IMG/VR virus record: IMGVR_UViG_3300031952_000013 | Location: 20,861 to 84,860 of that record | Reading direction: 5' to 3' (one strand) | Source of the DNA: a virus | Length of the DNA: 64,000 bases | Part shown: piece after piece, positions 51,111-61,000 of the stretch | Position numbering within the stretch: the first letter of the stretch is position 1 | Layout: each line of letters opens with the position of its first letter | The notes under the pieces: model-generated | Told to the model about the DNA's origin: nothing | Database searches by the model: none | Seen by the model: the letters and a program-made list of their open reading frames with translations, nothing else | Made by a program: the position numbers and the translations under genes

Positions 51111-52295
51111 GTGTCTGATAAGCCTATTGGATTGCACGTAGCTATACTGAACAAGGGTTGGCTTAGGAGGGAGATGTATGCTATTCTTGATAGGATGAAG
51201 AATACGGCGGGGGTTCAAGTAACTCTTGAACCCCTTAACCGTTGTTGGCATAATCCTATTTTTGCTAACAGAAATATTCTTTCTAAGAGATTTCTGGATA
51301 CGGATTGTGATTTCACTCTTCAGATTGATGATGATATTATTCCGATAAACCATAATCCGGCTGAAATGGTATTTGCTAATAAAGATGTTGTAGGTTTTCC
51401 TGCTAAAGTTCGGCAATACGGTAGGTCTATTAACTGGGTTGCCTTCGTCAAGCATCCAACAGAGGAAGGTTACGCTCCCGTGGATTTTTCTTCCGTTGAT
51501 GATACAGTGGACTTGCTAAAGGTAGATGTTGTAGGAACGGGTATGATTATGGTAAAGAGGAATGTCATGGAGACTCTGTGGAAGAAGGGAGGCGGTCCGT
51601 TTACTCTCGAATTGGACAAGTTTGGGGTTCCTGATTTTGGGACTGATTTTGCTTTTTGTCGCAGGGTTAAGGCGGCTGGTTTTGAGGTTTTCACAACCCC
51701 TCAAAGGCTCTGTGAACATTTTAAAGAGTTCGGTTTACTTGATATTCAGGGGTATGACGAGAGTGACAGCCGAGACCCCGCATCCCATAAGTATGCAATT
51801 CCTTGGGGGGAGTGGGCTATTTCTCAGAAGGATTGGGAATTCTTGCGGAATATCGTTCAGCGGGAAGGAGTTAAGAAAATCTTAGAGTTTGGTTCTGGTC
51901 TTTCGTCTCTCCTTTTATCTGAATTCGCTGAGGTTGTGAGTTATGAGACTGACGCTGAGTGGCTGAAACTTATAGAGGAGAAGAAAATTCCTGGTTACAA
52001 TAATCTTACTTTGAGAAAATGGTCAGGGGTAGATGAGCCGGAAGAACTTTTGTATGGAAAGTATGATATGGTATTTGTTGATGGGCCTCCTGGTAAAGTA
52101 ACCGGGGGTCCTGGCAGAGATATTTCAATTCGTCTGGCGACTAAACTATCTGATAGAGTTGTAGTCCACGATGGTCAAAGGGCTGAAGAACTTGGATTAC
52201 AGCTAAAGTATTTGCGTGGAGAGGCATTTAAGCTGGTTTCTAGAAGTGGTTATTATAGTTCCTGCTGTCACCATTGGCTGAAACGAGTGGAGTGA
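51111..52295 (+). CDS. Glycosyltransferase-methyltransferase fusion (394 aa, GTG start)
   Basis: Residues 1-215 look like a GT-A glycosyltransferase. DFTLQIDDDIIPINHNPAEM has a DxD-type motif, VDVVGTGMIMVKRNVMETLW follows, and DFGTDFAFCRRVKAAGFEVF carries the (E/D)D acceptor motif. Residues 245-394 look like a class I methyltransferase: KKILEFGSGLSSLLLSEFAE, VVSYETDAEWL, YDMVFVDGPPG, VVVHDGQRAEEL. The fusion sits among adhesin genes, so it may decorate tail fibres or a host glycan. Both activities are inferred from motifs. Confidence 0.7.
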   Translation: MSDKPIGLHVAILNKGWLRREMYAILDRMKNTAGVQVTLEPLNRCWHNPIFANRNILSKRFLDTDCDFTLQIDDDIIPINHNPAEMVFANKDVVGFPAKVRQYGRSINWVAFVKHPTEEGYAPVDFSSVDDTVDLLKVDVVGTGMIMVKRNVMETLWKKGGGPFTLELDKFGVPDFGTDFAFCRRVKAAGFEVFTTPQRLCEHFKEFGLLDIQGYDESDSRDPASHKYAIPWGEWAISQKDWEFLRNIVQREGVKKILEFGSGLSSLLLSEFAEVVSYETDAEWLKLIEEKKIPGYNNLTLRKWSGVDEPEELLYGKYDMVFVDGPPGKVTGGPGRDISIRLATKLSDRVVVHDGQRAEELGLQLKYLRGEAFKLVSRSGYYSSCCHHWLKRVE

Positions 52296-52552
52296 TGATT
52301 AAAGTACAGAGGACGGTTGAGGAACAGTTGGAGATTCTTATGGGATTGATGTTAGATTTGCAGAAGCAGATAGCTCAAGACCGCCATAAGATGATGGAAA
52401 CGATTGAAAAGCAGGTTGATAAATCTTTTGAAAGCAAGTTGCCGGTTATTGAAGGACGTTTAGCCTTGAGGGAAGCAGTAAAGCTCCGGCAGTTGTTAGT
52501 TGAAAAAGGCATTATAAGAGAGGAAGAATTTTTAGCGAAACTACGGGGGTAG
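52295..52552 (+). CDS. Small coiled-coil protein (85 aa)
   Basis: From the ATG overlapping the previous stop the product begins MIKVQRTVEEQLEILMGLML. It is one long amphipathic helix (DLQKQIAQDRHKMMETIEKQ, then a second LRQLLVEKGIIREEEFLAKL). It may serve as a trimeric stalk or chaperone for the spike gene that follows. Confidence 0.55.
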   Translation: MIKVQRTVEEQLEILMGLMLDLQKQIAQDRHKMMETIEKQVDKSFESKLPVIEGRLALREAVKLRQLLVEKGIIREEEFLAKLRG

Positions 52553-52556
52553 TGAC

Positions 52557-54491
52557 ATGGCTACTCCATATTACGTCTCGCAAGTAGACGGGAACGATAG
52601 TTATAATGGGTTGTACCCTACCTTTATAAGTGGTTCTGACGGTCCTTGGCTGACTATCTCTAAGGCCGACAACCTATCTGGGAGCCAGTCTGATAACTCT
52701 GTTCTTTTCAATCGTGGAGGAACCTGGAGAGAACAGTATGCCTTGGAGTGCTATGGTATATCGGGTCATCCATTCACGGTTGGAGCCTATGGAACGGGGA
52801 ATAAACCAAAGATTTATGGGTCTGACCAACTTACCGGATGGACAGTTTATAGCGGCAATATTTGGCAAGCCACAACGAGTATTAACCCCAACAAATCAAT
52901 CTATTTTGTAAACACAGACGGATCAGTTAAATGGGGGACCAAACAGGCCAATGCCGATGCCTGTGATGCGGAGTATGAGTTTTTTTCCAACGGCACAACG
53001 ATGTACTGCTATGCATTAACCGACCCAGACAGCAGATACACAAGCGTAGAAGTACCAACCAGGGCATATTGCATTGGTGCGACCGGACAATCTTACATCA
53101 CTATTGATGGTCTCGACATAAGACATTTTACTGATAATGGAATTAGGATTTATACCGACGCTGTCTATAATACGGTCCAAAATTGCCAGATATCTTATGG
53201 CGGAGAAAGTGTTTCCGGGGCGGGACAGGGTATTATAATCAGAGGAAGTTATCATCAGATAATCGGCAACACAATCCACGATTGTAGCATTCACGGCATA
53301 AGAACCTCGACAGCTAGTGGTAAGACCACATCGAACATAACCATTTCCGAGAATGAAGTTTATGACTGTTATCATAGCCTAATCGACTTGTCCAACGGTA
53401 ATGCTACTGGAGTAAGTACCGATCATACGGTCACCAGGAACTTCCTATATACCACGTCGAATTATGCTTATCCATCAACGCTTGATTGTAACGGAATCTA
53501 TGTGGCAGGTGCTAGTGCTGACCAACAAAATATTGAAATTTCCTACAATGTCATAATCAATATCTTTGCTGCCGCCATTCAGATTCAAAACAATGTTGTA
53601 AATTGCAACATCTATAACAACACTTGTTACGGAACTAATCCGGTTAATAATTGGAGTTGGACTTCCGGAATTTCCATAGGCGGAAGCGGCTCAAGCGGAA
53701 TAGCGGTGAAAAATAATATCGCAGCTAATTTTTATAGTGGGGCAGGAGGAGGGGATTCTTGCTTCGGTTGCTCGAATTCTGCGTTTATGAGTAGCGTGGA
53801 CAATAATTGCTGGTATCAAGCCACAGGGGGAAGGATATTTGCTCATATCAATACTACTAACTATTATTCCGGTGATTTTGTCGCCTATAAAGCTGCTACG
53901 GGATGGGATACTCATGGGAAATGGGAAGACCCAAAGTTTGTAAACGCTGGTGGGAGTAACCCCGAGGACTATAAATTGACAGCTACTTCCCCTTGTATCA
54001 ACGCCGGAGTAGATGTTGGTTTGACACAGGATTATGAGGGGAATGCTGTTATTGGATTTCCTGATATCGGGGCGCAGGAATACGGGTTGGGGGTTGCTTC
54101 AGATTATCTGGAGAACAAACTTCTTGACCATGTTTTTAAGGTTGCTTCTTTTTCTGTTCCTACTAATTTATACATAGCTTTGTGTAAAGCTACGGTTGAA
54201 GATGACGACACAGGAAGTACATTACCGAGTGAGGTTTCTGGTGGGTCTTATGCTAGGAAACGTTGTAATACTTGGACTGCGGCTTCTGTTGGTGGGACTT
54301 TATCAAATAATATGGCTATTCAGTTTGTAGAGGCCTCAGCTACTTGGGGTACTGTAACTGATTTTGCTGTAGTGGATAGTGGTTCTGGTGGAAATATGTT
54401 GGTTTATGGTAAGTTGTCTTACGCTAAACGGGTTTTGTCTGGAGATATTTTTAAGTTTGCGACAAATGATTTGGATGTGGCAGTGAATTAG
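52557..54491 (+). CDS. Right-handed beta-helix tail spike with conserved C-terminal domain (644 aa)
   Basis: The N terminus (YYVSQVDGNDSYNGLYPTFI) leads into turns of parallel beta-helix with repeated N/G/I steps (ISYGGESVSGAGQGIIIRGS, HQIIGNTIHDCSIHGIRTST, then NITISENEVYDCYHSLIDLS). Residues about 510-644 repeat the tail-protein domain of the 50.7-kb gene (LLDHVFKVASFSVPTNLYIA, WGTVTDFAVVD). Codon use changes sharply near 54,080, from C-rich to the phage's G/T-rich style. The helix therefore looks grafted onto the resident C-terminal domain. It probably binds or cleaves a host surface glycan. Confidence 0.75.
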   Translation: MATPYYVSQVDGNDSYNGLYPTFISGSDGPWLTISKADNLSGSQSDNSVLFNRGGTWREQYALECYGISGHPFTVGAYGTGNKPKIYGSDQLTGWTVYSGNIWQATTSINPNKSIYFVNTDGSVKWGTKQANADACDAEYEFFSNGTTMYCYALTDPDSRYTSVEVPTRAYCIGATGQSYITIDGLDIRHFTDNGIRIYTDAVYNTVQNCQISYGGESVSGAGQGIIIRGSYHQIIGNTIHDCSIHGIRTSTASGKTTSNITISENEVYDCYHSLIDLSNGNATGVSTDHTVTRNFLYTTSNYAYPSTLDCNGIYVAGASADQQNIEISYNVIINIFAAAIQIQNNVVNCNIYNNTCYGTNPVNNWSWTSGISIGGSGSSGIAVKNNIAANFYSGAGGGDSCFGCSNSAFMSSVDNNCWYQATGGRIFAHINTTNYYSGDFVAYKAATGWDTHGKWEDPKFVNAGGSNPEDYKLTATSPCINAGVDVGLTQDYEGNAVIGFPDIGAQEYGLGVASDYLENKLLDHVFKVASFSVPTNLYIALCKATVEDDDTGSTLPSEVSGGSYARKRCNTWTAASVGGTLSNNMAIQFVEASATWGTVTDFAVVDSGSGGNMLVYGKLSYAKRVLSGDIFKFATNDLDVAVN

Positions 54492-54503
54492 TGGGGGTAA
54501 ATA

Positions 54504-57500
54504 TTGGCCCACACTTATGATACCAAAGTCCAGTTCCTGACGGGGGCAACTGACCCGAGGGAATTCGCCTACACTTGCGGGTCGGGGACGACGCTCCTCA
54601 CCTTACTCATCGTTGCGTCAGGGCTTACGCAACGGACCGGCGGTGCGCCGACTTATAATAATGTCGCCTTCACGCTCGGTGATAAGCAAATAGCCACAAC
54701 TGAGACGAATGTCGAATTCTGGTATATGGTCGGCCCGCCAACTGGGTCATCTCTTACGATACAGATTCAGAATGATAACACCAGGACAATCTTCGGATGT
54801 GCAGCTTCGTTTAAAGCTGCTACTGGTAAAATCTCGGCATTGAGGACTTGTTCAAAAACAACAGGATCAACTGCCAATCCTGGTGGTCCAACAATGACGG
54901 GATTGAAGGCGGGTGATGTTATAGTTTCTATCCTTGGTACTGGTGATAATACTTTTGCTCCTACGGCATTTTCTGGAACTGACGTCTTATACACATATGA
55001 TCCTGCAGCTTATGGAATGGGGTCACAATATTTTTTTGTTCCTAGTACAGCAGATAAATCGCTGACATGGACTGAGGTAACAGCAGCTGATTGGGCAACA
55101 GTGTGTGCGTCGTTCATGGAGAGGGTACCATTGGTTGGTACGGTGGGGGCATCTTCTAATGTTCCGAATACTCCTTACGTTCATAGAACTAGGAAGGCCG
55201 CTGGTATTTCTGGGGCATCTTCTAATGTTCCGAATACTCCTTACATTCATAGAATTAGGAAGTTTGCTGGTATCGTTGGAAGTGAGGAAGTAGAAGACGG
55301 CGGACTTGAGAGTTGGGACGATGCTTTTACTCCGTCCTACTGGAATACGTGGATTGGCGGCGGTACTACTACCATCAATAAAGAGACGAGCAGCCAGCAT
55401 AGCGGTTCTGCTTGCCTCAGATTCGATGTTGATGCGAGCAATAACGCTGCGACCGTCAGCAAGCATCCTGATTACCACACCCAACCAATAACGGCGGGTT
55501 GCTTATATAGGTTGTCTTTCTGGTACAAAACGACGAACGGTGGGGCATGTTGTTTCTTCTTCTATGCTACAGTGCCGTCAACATTTGGCTTGAAGTCAGA
55601 TGGAACGTTCGCTTCCGGTTATCAGGAGATTTACCTAGCTCCTGCCGCTTCATGGACTCAGTTCAGCATTAACTTCGTGGCTCCTGTAGGATACACAGAT
55701 TACAATCTGTTTTTGTTTGGGGGGGGTTATGAGCCAGCCCCGTCAAGTTCGATTTTCTACGATGATGCTTCGTTAACTAGTATTGCTGGTGTCCAGGCGG
55801 TATCTTCAAGTTCTGCTGTATTCAGGAAGGTTAGACCTCTTGCCGGTATTTCTGGGGCATCTTCTAGTGTTCCTAATATTTCTTATATTCGTAGGATTAG
55901 GCATGTTACGGCTCCTGTGATAGCTTCAGTTAGTGCGGCTACTGGTAGTATTACTAAGTCTATAGCTCCTAAATTATTGGTTGGTACTTCTGCTGCTCAG
56001 GCTGCGATAGAGGGTATAGTTGAGCGAGTAAGAAGGCTTTTAGGTATTACCCAGGTGGCTTCTGGCGCACTTGGGATTTTGAAGGAAACTAGAGAGGTTG
56101 TTGGTTCCTTCGCTGCTACTTCTTCAGTAAGTGGCACAACGAAAAGCACCAAAAAACTTGCTGGTACTTCGGTTGCTCTTTCTTCTACTTCTGGAGTTCT
56201 TAGTAGAGCAAAGAAACTTATTGGTTCTTTGGCTGTTGTTTCTTCTACTTCTGGAGTTTTGAAAAAGGTTGGGAAGTTTGCTGGTATATCTGACGCGAAT
56301 TTTTCTGCTTCTGGAATTTCTAAAATAAGCAGAGAGTTTGTTGGTACTTCGGCTGCCGTTTCTTCTGCCTCTGGGGTTTTAAAAGAGGTTAATAAACTTA
56401 TTGGTACTTCGGCTGCTCTTTCTTCTGTTTCTGGAGTTTTGAAAAAGACTAGGAAGTTTGTTGGAACTTCGGCTGCTCTTTCTTCTGTTTCTGGAGTTCT
56501 AAAAAGACAAAGAAGAATTATTGGAACTTCGGTTGTTATCTCGTCTGTTTCTGGTGGGTTAACTACTGGGGGTTCCGCCTCACTTTATGGGGATATATCT
56601 GCGGTTTCGTCTGTATCTGGAATTTCAAAGGTTCGTAAAGAGTTTATTGGGACTTCGGCTGCAGTTGCTTCTTTGTCTGGAATTTTAGAAAGAGTAAGAG
56701 AACTTGTCGGTACTTCAACTGCGGTTTCCTCTACTTCTGGAATCCTGAAGAAGAGAAGGAAGCTCGTCGGTACTTCAACTGCGGTAGCTTCTGTTTCTGG
56801 AATCTTAAAGAGAAGAAGAGAACTTATTGGTACTTCGGCTGCTATCTCGTCTACGACAGGTGTTTTAACAACACAAGGTCAGGTTTCTCTGTATGGGACA
56901 GTTAGTATTGTCTCGTCTGTAACAGCTGTTGCTAAGGTTAAGAAGGAGTTTGCTGGTGTTGTTGCTGGTGTGAGTTCTGTCCCTGCTGTTCCTTATACCC
57001 ATAGAACCAGAGAGGTCTCTTCTATTATTGCTTCTCAGTCGAGTGTATCTGGAAAGGTTAGTCCTAGACGAAAACTTATTGGGTCTGCGGTATCTGTCTC
57101 ATCTACTTCTGGAATTATGAAGGTGGCTAAACCCCTGAAGGGGGTTGTTGGTGGAGTGTCAGTTGTGTCTGGGTATGCTAAAACTAGAAGGGAGTTGGTT
57201 GGGTCTGTAAGTTCTACATCTTCTGTGTTTGGGGTTCTACATCCAAGGAAGAAACTGGTAGGAGCTATTGGTTCTGTATCTGCGGTCACCGGAAGTTTGA
57301 GAAAGTTCTTTTACTTCTCTGGTTTGGTATCATCAGGTTCATCCACTATTGGTATTTTAAAAAGAGCAAGACGGATTCTTGGAGTGGTGGATGGTGTTTC
57401 TAGTCTTGATGCTTATTTGGTTACTGGACAGGAGGCAAGAATACGGGGAAAGATTGATGCAACCTCCTCTGTATCTGGTAGTTGGAATGTTGATTATCGT

Positions 57501-57800
57501 TTATTTGGAGTCTCTACACCGTCGAGTTCAGTTGTAGGGGCGACTAAACTATTGATAGAGGTTTCTGGTGTTGTTACAGCTTCTTCCTCTCTGGTTGCGC
57601 TACAGAGAGTTACGTATCCTCTTCATGGTTCTTTTGCTGTTGTTAGTTCTGTTAGTGGTATTCTTGAATGGGTATTCCGTGGTCTTATTAAGAGGTTTGT
57701 GCGTGATGTTCCCAGATTCTTTGAGCGTGATGTCAAGCGTATGCATGAATTGAATAAGGATAGAGAGAGGATATTCGACAGGTCGTCTGGAGATGAGTAG
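54504..57800 (+). CDS. Giant repeat adhesin with embedded carbohydrate-binding-like domain (1098 aa, TTG start)
   Basis: Residues 1-205 form a beta-rich domain common at phage fibre N termini. Two SNVPNTPY..HR.RK repeats follow. Residues about 262-428 resemble a CBM4/9-type jelly roll (HSGSACLRFDVDASNNAATV, LYRLSFWYKTTNG, IFYDDASL). Then roughly 28 repeats of 20 residues follow the rule (I/V)GTSAAxSSxSGVLKKxRKL. The end is a charged helix (FVRDVPRFFERDVKRMHELN). It is probably a long, flexible, positively charged fibre or tail appendage. The TTG follows GTGGGGGTAAATA. Confidence 0.7.
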   Translation: MAHTYDTKVQFLTGATDPREFAYTCGSGTTLLTLLIVASGLTQRTGGAPTYNNVAFTLGDKQIATTETNVEFWYMVGPPTGSSLTIQIQNDNTRTIFGCAASFKAATGKISALRTCSKTTGSTANPGGPTMTGLKAGDVIVSILGTGDNTFAPTAFSGTDVLYTYDPAAYGMGSQYFFVPSTADKSLTWTEVTAADWATVCASFMERVPLVGTVGASSNVPNTPYVHRTRKAAGISGASSNVPNTPYIHRIRKFAGIVGSEEVEDGGLESWDDAFTPSYWNTWIGGGTTTINKETSSQHSGSACLRFDVDASNNAATVSKHPDYHTQPITAGCLYRLSFWYKTTNGGACCFFFYATVPSTFGLKSDGTFASGYQEIYLAPAASWTQFSINFVAPVGYTDYNLFLFGGGYEPAPSSSIFYDDASLTSIAGVQAVSSSSAVFRKVRPLAGISGASSSVPNISYIRRIRHVTAPVIASVSAATGSITKSIAPKLLVGTSAAQAAIEGIVERVRRLLGITQVASGALGILKETREVVGSFAATSSVSGTTKSTKKLAGTSVALSSTSGVLSRAKKLIGSLAVVSSTSGVLKKVGKFAGISDANFSASGISKISREFVGTSAAVSSASGVLKEVNKLIGTSAALSSVSGVLKKTRKFVGTSAALSSVSGVLKRQRRIIGTSVVISSVSGGLTTGGSASLYGDISAVSSVSGISKVRKEFIGTSAAVASLSGILERVRELVGTSTAVSSTSGILKKRRKLVGTSTAVASVSGILKRRRELIGTSAAISSTTGVLTTQGQVSLYGTVSIVSSVTAVAKVKKEFAGVVAGVSSVPAVPYTHRTREVSSIIASQSSVSGKVSPRRKLIGSAVSVSSTSGIMKVAKPLKGVVGGVSVVSGYAKTRRELVGSVSSTSSVFGVLHPRKKLVGAIGSVSAVTGSLRKFFYFSGLVSSGSSTIGILKRARRILGVVDGVSSLDAYLVTGQEARIRGKIDATSSVSGSWNVDYRLFGVSTPSSSVVGATKLLIEVSGVVTASSSLVALQRVTYPLHGSFAVVSSVSGILEWVFRGLIKRFVRDVPRFFERDVKRMHELNKDRERIFDRSSGDE
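55131..57678. repeat. Tandem 60-bp repeats inside the adhesin gene
   Basis: A 60-bp unit containing words such as GGTACTTCGGCTGCT, TCTTCTGTTTCTGGAGTT and AAAAAG recurs in register for long runs. The copies at 56,401 and 56,461 are nearly identical, differing mostly in the last third. Others are diverged. A C-richer domain (55,285-55,788) interrupts the array. Copy number is likely to vary by slippage or recombination between isolates. Confidence 0.85.
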
Positions 57801-58090
57801 TGGTTAAGAAAGAGTTTTTAATAAACAAATTTTCTGGGGAAGAGTGGGGAGTAGGATTTAAATTTTTTCCCCCTGACCTGAATGTAGGTGAAACGATAAC
57901 AACTTGTGTAGCAACGGTTACTCCTTCGGGTTTGGAGATTCATGGAGACGCGATTATTGATAAGGATGACCGGACAGTTACTCAGGTGATTAGAGGAGGC
58001 ACTTCTGGTATCACCTACACGGTGACGTTTACGACAGAGATTTCTAACGGTTACGTTTTTATTGACCAAGTTCTCGTCCGAATAAAGTAA
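57800..58090 (+). CDS. Small Ig-like tail protein (96 aa, GTG start)
   Basis: The pattern EEWGVGFKFFPPDLNVGETI, CVATVTPSGLEIHGDAII, TQVIRGGTSGITYTVTFTTE and FIDQVLVRIK is known to me as a short beta-sandwich in phage tail regions. It often lies near fibre or adaptor genes. It probably helps connect the adhesin to the tail. It overlaps the adhesin stop by one base. Confidence 0.6.
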   Translation: MVKKEFLINKFSGEEWGVGFKFFPPDLNVGETITTCVATVTPSGLEIHGDAIIDKDDRTVTQVIRGGTSGITYTVTFTTEISNGYVFIDQVLVRIK

Positions 58091-58094
58091 CTTT

Positions 58095-61000
58095 ATGGCT
58101 ACGTCTAGCAGTTCGCATGTTGCTTTAGTTGTATTTAATACCAGTGGTGCTATTACTGGTCTGAATTATTTAAATTCAGCCTTGGGTCGTACTAGACAAA
58201 GGATGAGTGAGTTTGTAGCGCAGTCTGGTTATTTGGTTTTGGCTTTGACTCGTATTGCAACATACACAGGAATTTTTACCTTCTTTGGTCTTATGGCTAA
58301 GGCTATTAAAGACAATATTGAACTTGAAAGAAGGTTTGCTGAAGTTTCTACCCTGATTAATATGGCTAATGCCGAGCAGGCTAGGGGTTTTGAGGAGGTT
58401 AAACAACAGATTTTGGAATTGAATCCTGCATTGGGTTCTGCAATAGATTTGACTAAGGGTTTGTACGAAATTATGTCAGCTGGTATTAATGAGCCTCAAG
58501 AAGCCATGAAGATTCTTGTGCAGTCAGCCAAGTATGCTAAGGCTGGTTTGACTGATTTAGGTACGTCTGCGGCTACGTTGACTTCAATTATTAAAGCCTA
58601 CCGTCTATCGGCTGATAAGGCTAGAGAATCTTCTGACTATATGTTTGCATCGGTTATGGAAGGTAAATTCCACGCTGAGGATTTGAACGAGGCCTTGGGT
58701 AGAGTTCTTCCTACGGCTGCGGCCATGGGAGTAGGTATTGATGAGGTTGGCGCGGCATTGGCTGTCTTGAGCCAAAGAGGTCTAGACGCTAGTGAGGCTG
58801 CTACAGCGCTGAATAGGATGATGATTTCATTTTTGAAACCGCAGGAGAAATCGGCTAAGGTAATGCATAGTTTGGGGATAGAAACTGGTATAACCGCATT
58901 TCAATCGGGTGGTTTGTTGGGAGCTATGAGACAATTGACTACAGCTATGGCTTCTCATGCTGACCTTTTGCCGATAGTATTTACAAGGGAGAGAGGTCTT
59001 CGTGGTGCATTTATTATGACTGGTAGAGGGGCTGATGAATATGCGAGGATGTTAGAAAAGGTGAGAGCATCAGCTGAGGGAGAAGGTGAGACTGAGAGGG
59101 CTTATCAGAAGATTATTGCGACGACATCTGAAAGGTGGAAGGCTTTAGGCGCACATATTCAGCAGACTATGGCTCAGTCTCATCAGTCAATGACTGGTTT
59201 GAAAAGTCTTATCGGGGTATTAGATGTGGTTTCGACCACGCTGATTACACTTTCTCGTGGGATTGTTTGGGTGGGTTTGGGTTTTCTTGGATTGAAAATA
59301 TCTACTGCGTTGATAACCTCACTGCTGGCTGGGTTGTATAGAACATTAACTATTGTGTTTGCTCAGTTTGAGGCTGCCGGTGGTATGATGGGTAGGTTTG
59401 TTCCTGCACAAATTAACAAGCAAATGAATACGTTAAATCGGGTTATCCCACGGTGGGAAGCGTTAAAAGGGGTTATGTCGTCTGTATTTACTGGTTTGAT
59501 AATTGGTGCTATCGCTTATCAACTAGCTAAACTTGCTATAGAAGCGGTTAATAAAGCTCTTGATGCGGCTATTCAGAGGCAAATTGACTATGGGAATCAA
59601 TTAAGAGCGCGAACTGTAGAGTTAAAAAGGTTGTCCCAGGCGCATAAAGAGGCAACAGGAGAAATAGTCAATTATTCTAAAGAAGTTGAAAACATGGTTG
59701 TTGTATGGACTATGTGGGAGCTTGGTTTGATGGCAGATAAAGTTGATCGGTTGGTTTTTATTATGAATAAAATGGGAGGGGCGGTTAAGTATAGTTTTTC
59801 TGAATCAAGGAAATTTAGGGATGAAGTAGCAGAACTTCTTACAACGATGGAATTGGGTGAGCCGCTTACTCGAAGGCAGTATCAGATTTTACTCGACTTG
59901 GGTAGGGTTTTAGGTTATGATAGTAAGGCTTATAAAACTATTACAGAGTATTCAAAAAAGTACAGTCAGGAGACTGAATATCTCGCTACCCAACAGAGGA
60001 AACTTAATCAATTGTTTGTTCTTCTGGGTAATGCTATGCCTTATGAGTCAATGGACGCGATGGGATTGGCAACAGAGTTGTCTAAAGACGACCTTGTTAA
60101 ATATGGTGATGCAGTCAAGAGAGCGTTGGATACTATGAAAAAAGTGGGAACTACGGACTTTAATGACTTTGTGAAGTGGTTGGAGGCTAGTGGAGAAGAA
60201 ACAGGTGCGTTTAGAAAGAAGCTGGAGGAATTTGATAAGCAACTTACTGCGGCTCGAGGTTTAAAATACCAGGTTGATTTGATGCAGATGGCTAAAGAGG
60301 AAACGAACAGGTTGAGTGCGGCTATGGAAGAATTGTCATTGTCTGACCAGCAGGCGACGGCTAGGGCGAAGGGATTGGCTGATGCCTACGCGGAATACAG
60401 TAAAGTTCTTTCTGATAGCGTGATTGCTAATATCCCTGAGGTCAAGAAGGCTGTTGAAATCTTGATCGCTAACCTGGCCCGTGTTCCGACTGAGTATCAG
60501 GCTTTAATTCTTAAATTGAATGCTATTGCTGAAAAAGACAAGACGGCTGAGATTGCGGCTAAGAAAGCTGAGAACGCACGAGAGTGGGTTATGGATGCCT
60601 GGACTCGGCTGAGTGCTGACTTAGAGACGCTTCAGAATAAGATTAATCAAGACGAAACGAAAAATATAATTACGGATGCTAAAGAGAAAAACGCATTATT
60701 GAAGAAGGATTTGGCAGACAGGTTGGACACTCTTGGTGCTTATTATGCCTATTCAAAGGTTTATCTTGTTCTTAATGCTGTGTTTGCGGCGGCAATGGCT
60801 AAGAGGGAACAAGATGCTCGTACAGCGTCTCTTGCGGACACAATGAAAGAATACGCTGAAGCTCAACAGAAAATGATTCAATCCCATTACGATGGTACTA
60901 CTCAGCGGTTGGCTATTGCTAAGAGAGAGTATCTTGGGATGATGCAGTTTCTAATGGTTTTTGGTTATAAATTTTTCCCTGGAATGGTTGGCTATATGAT

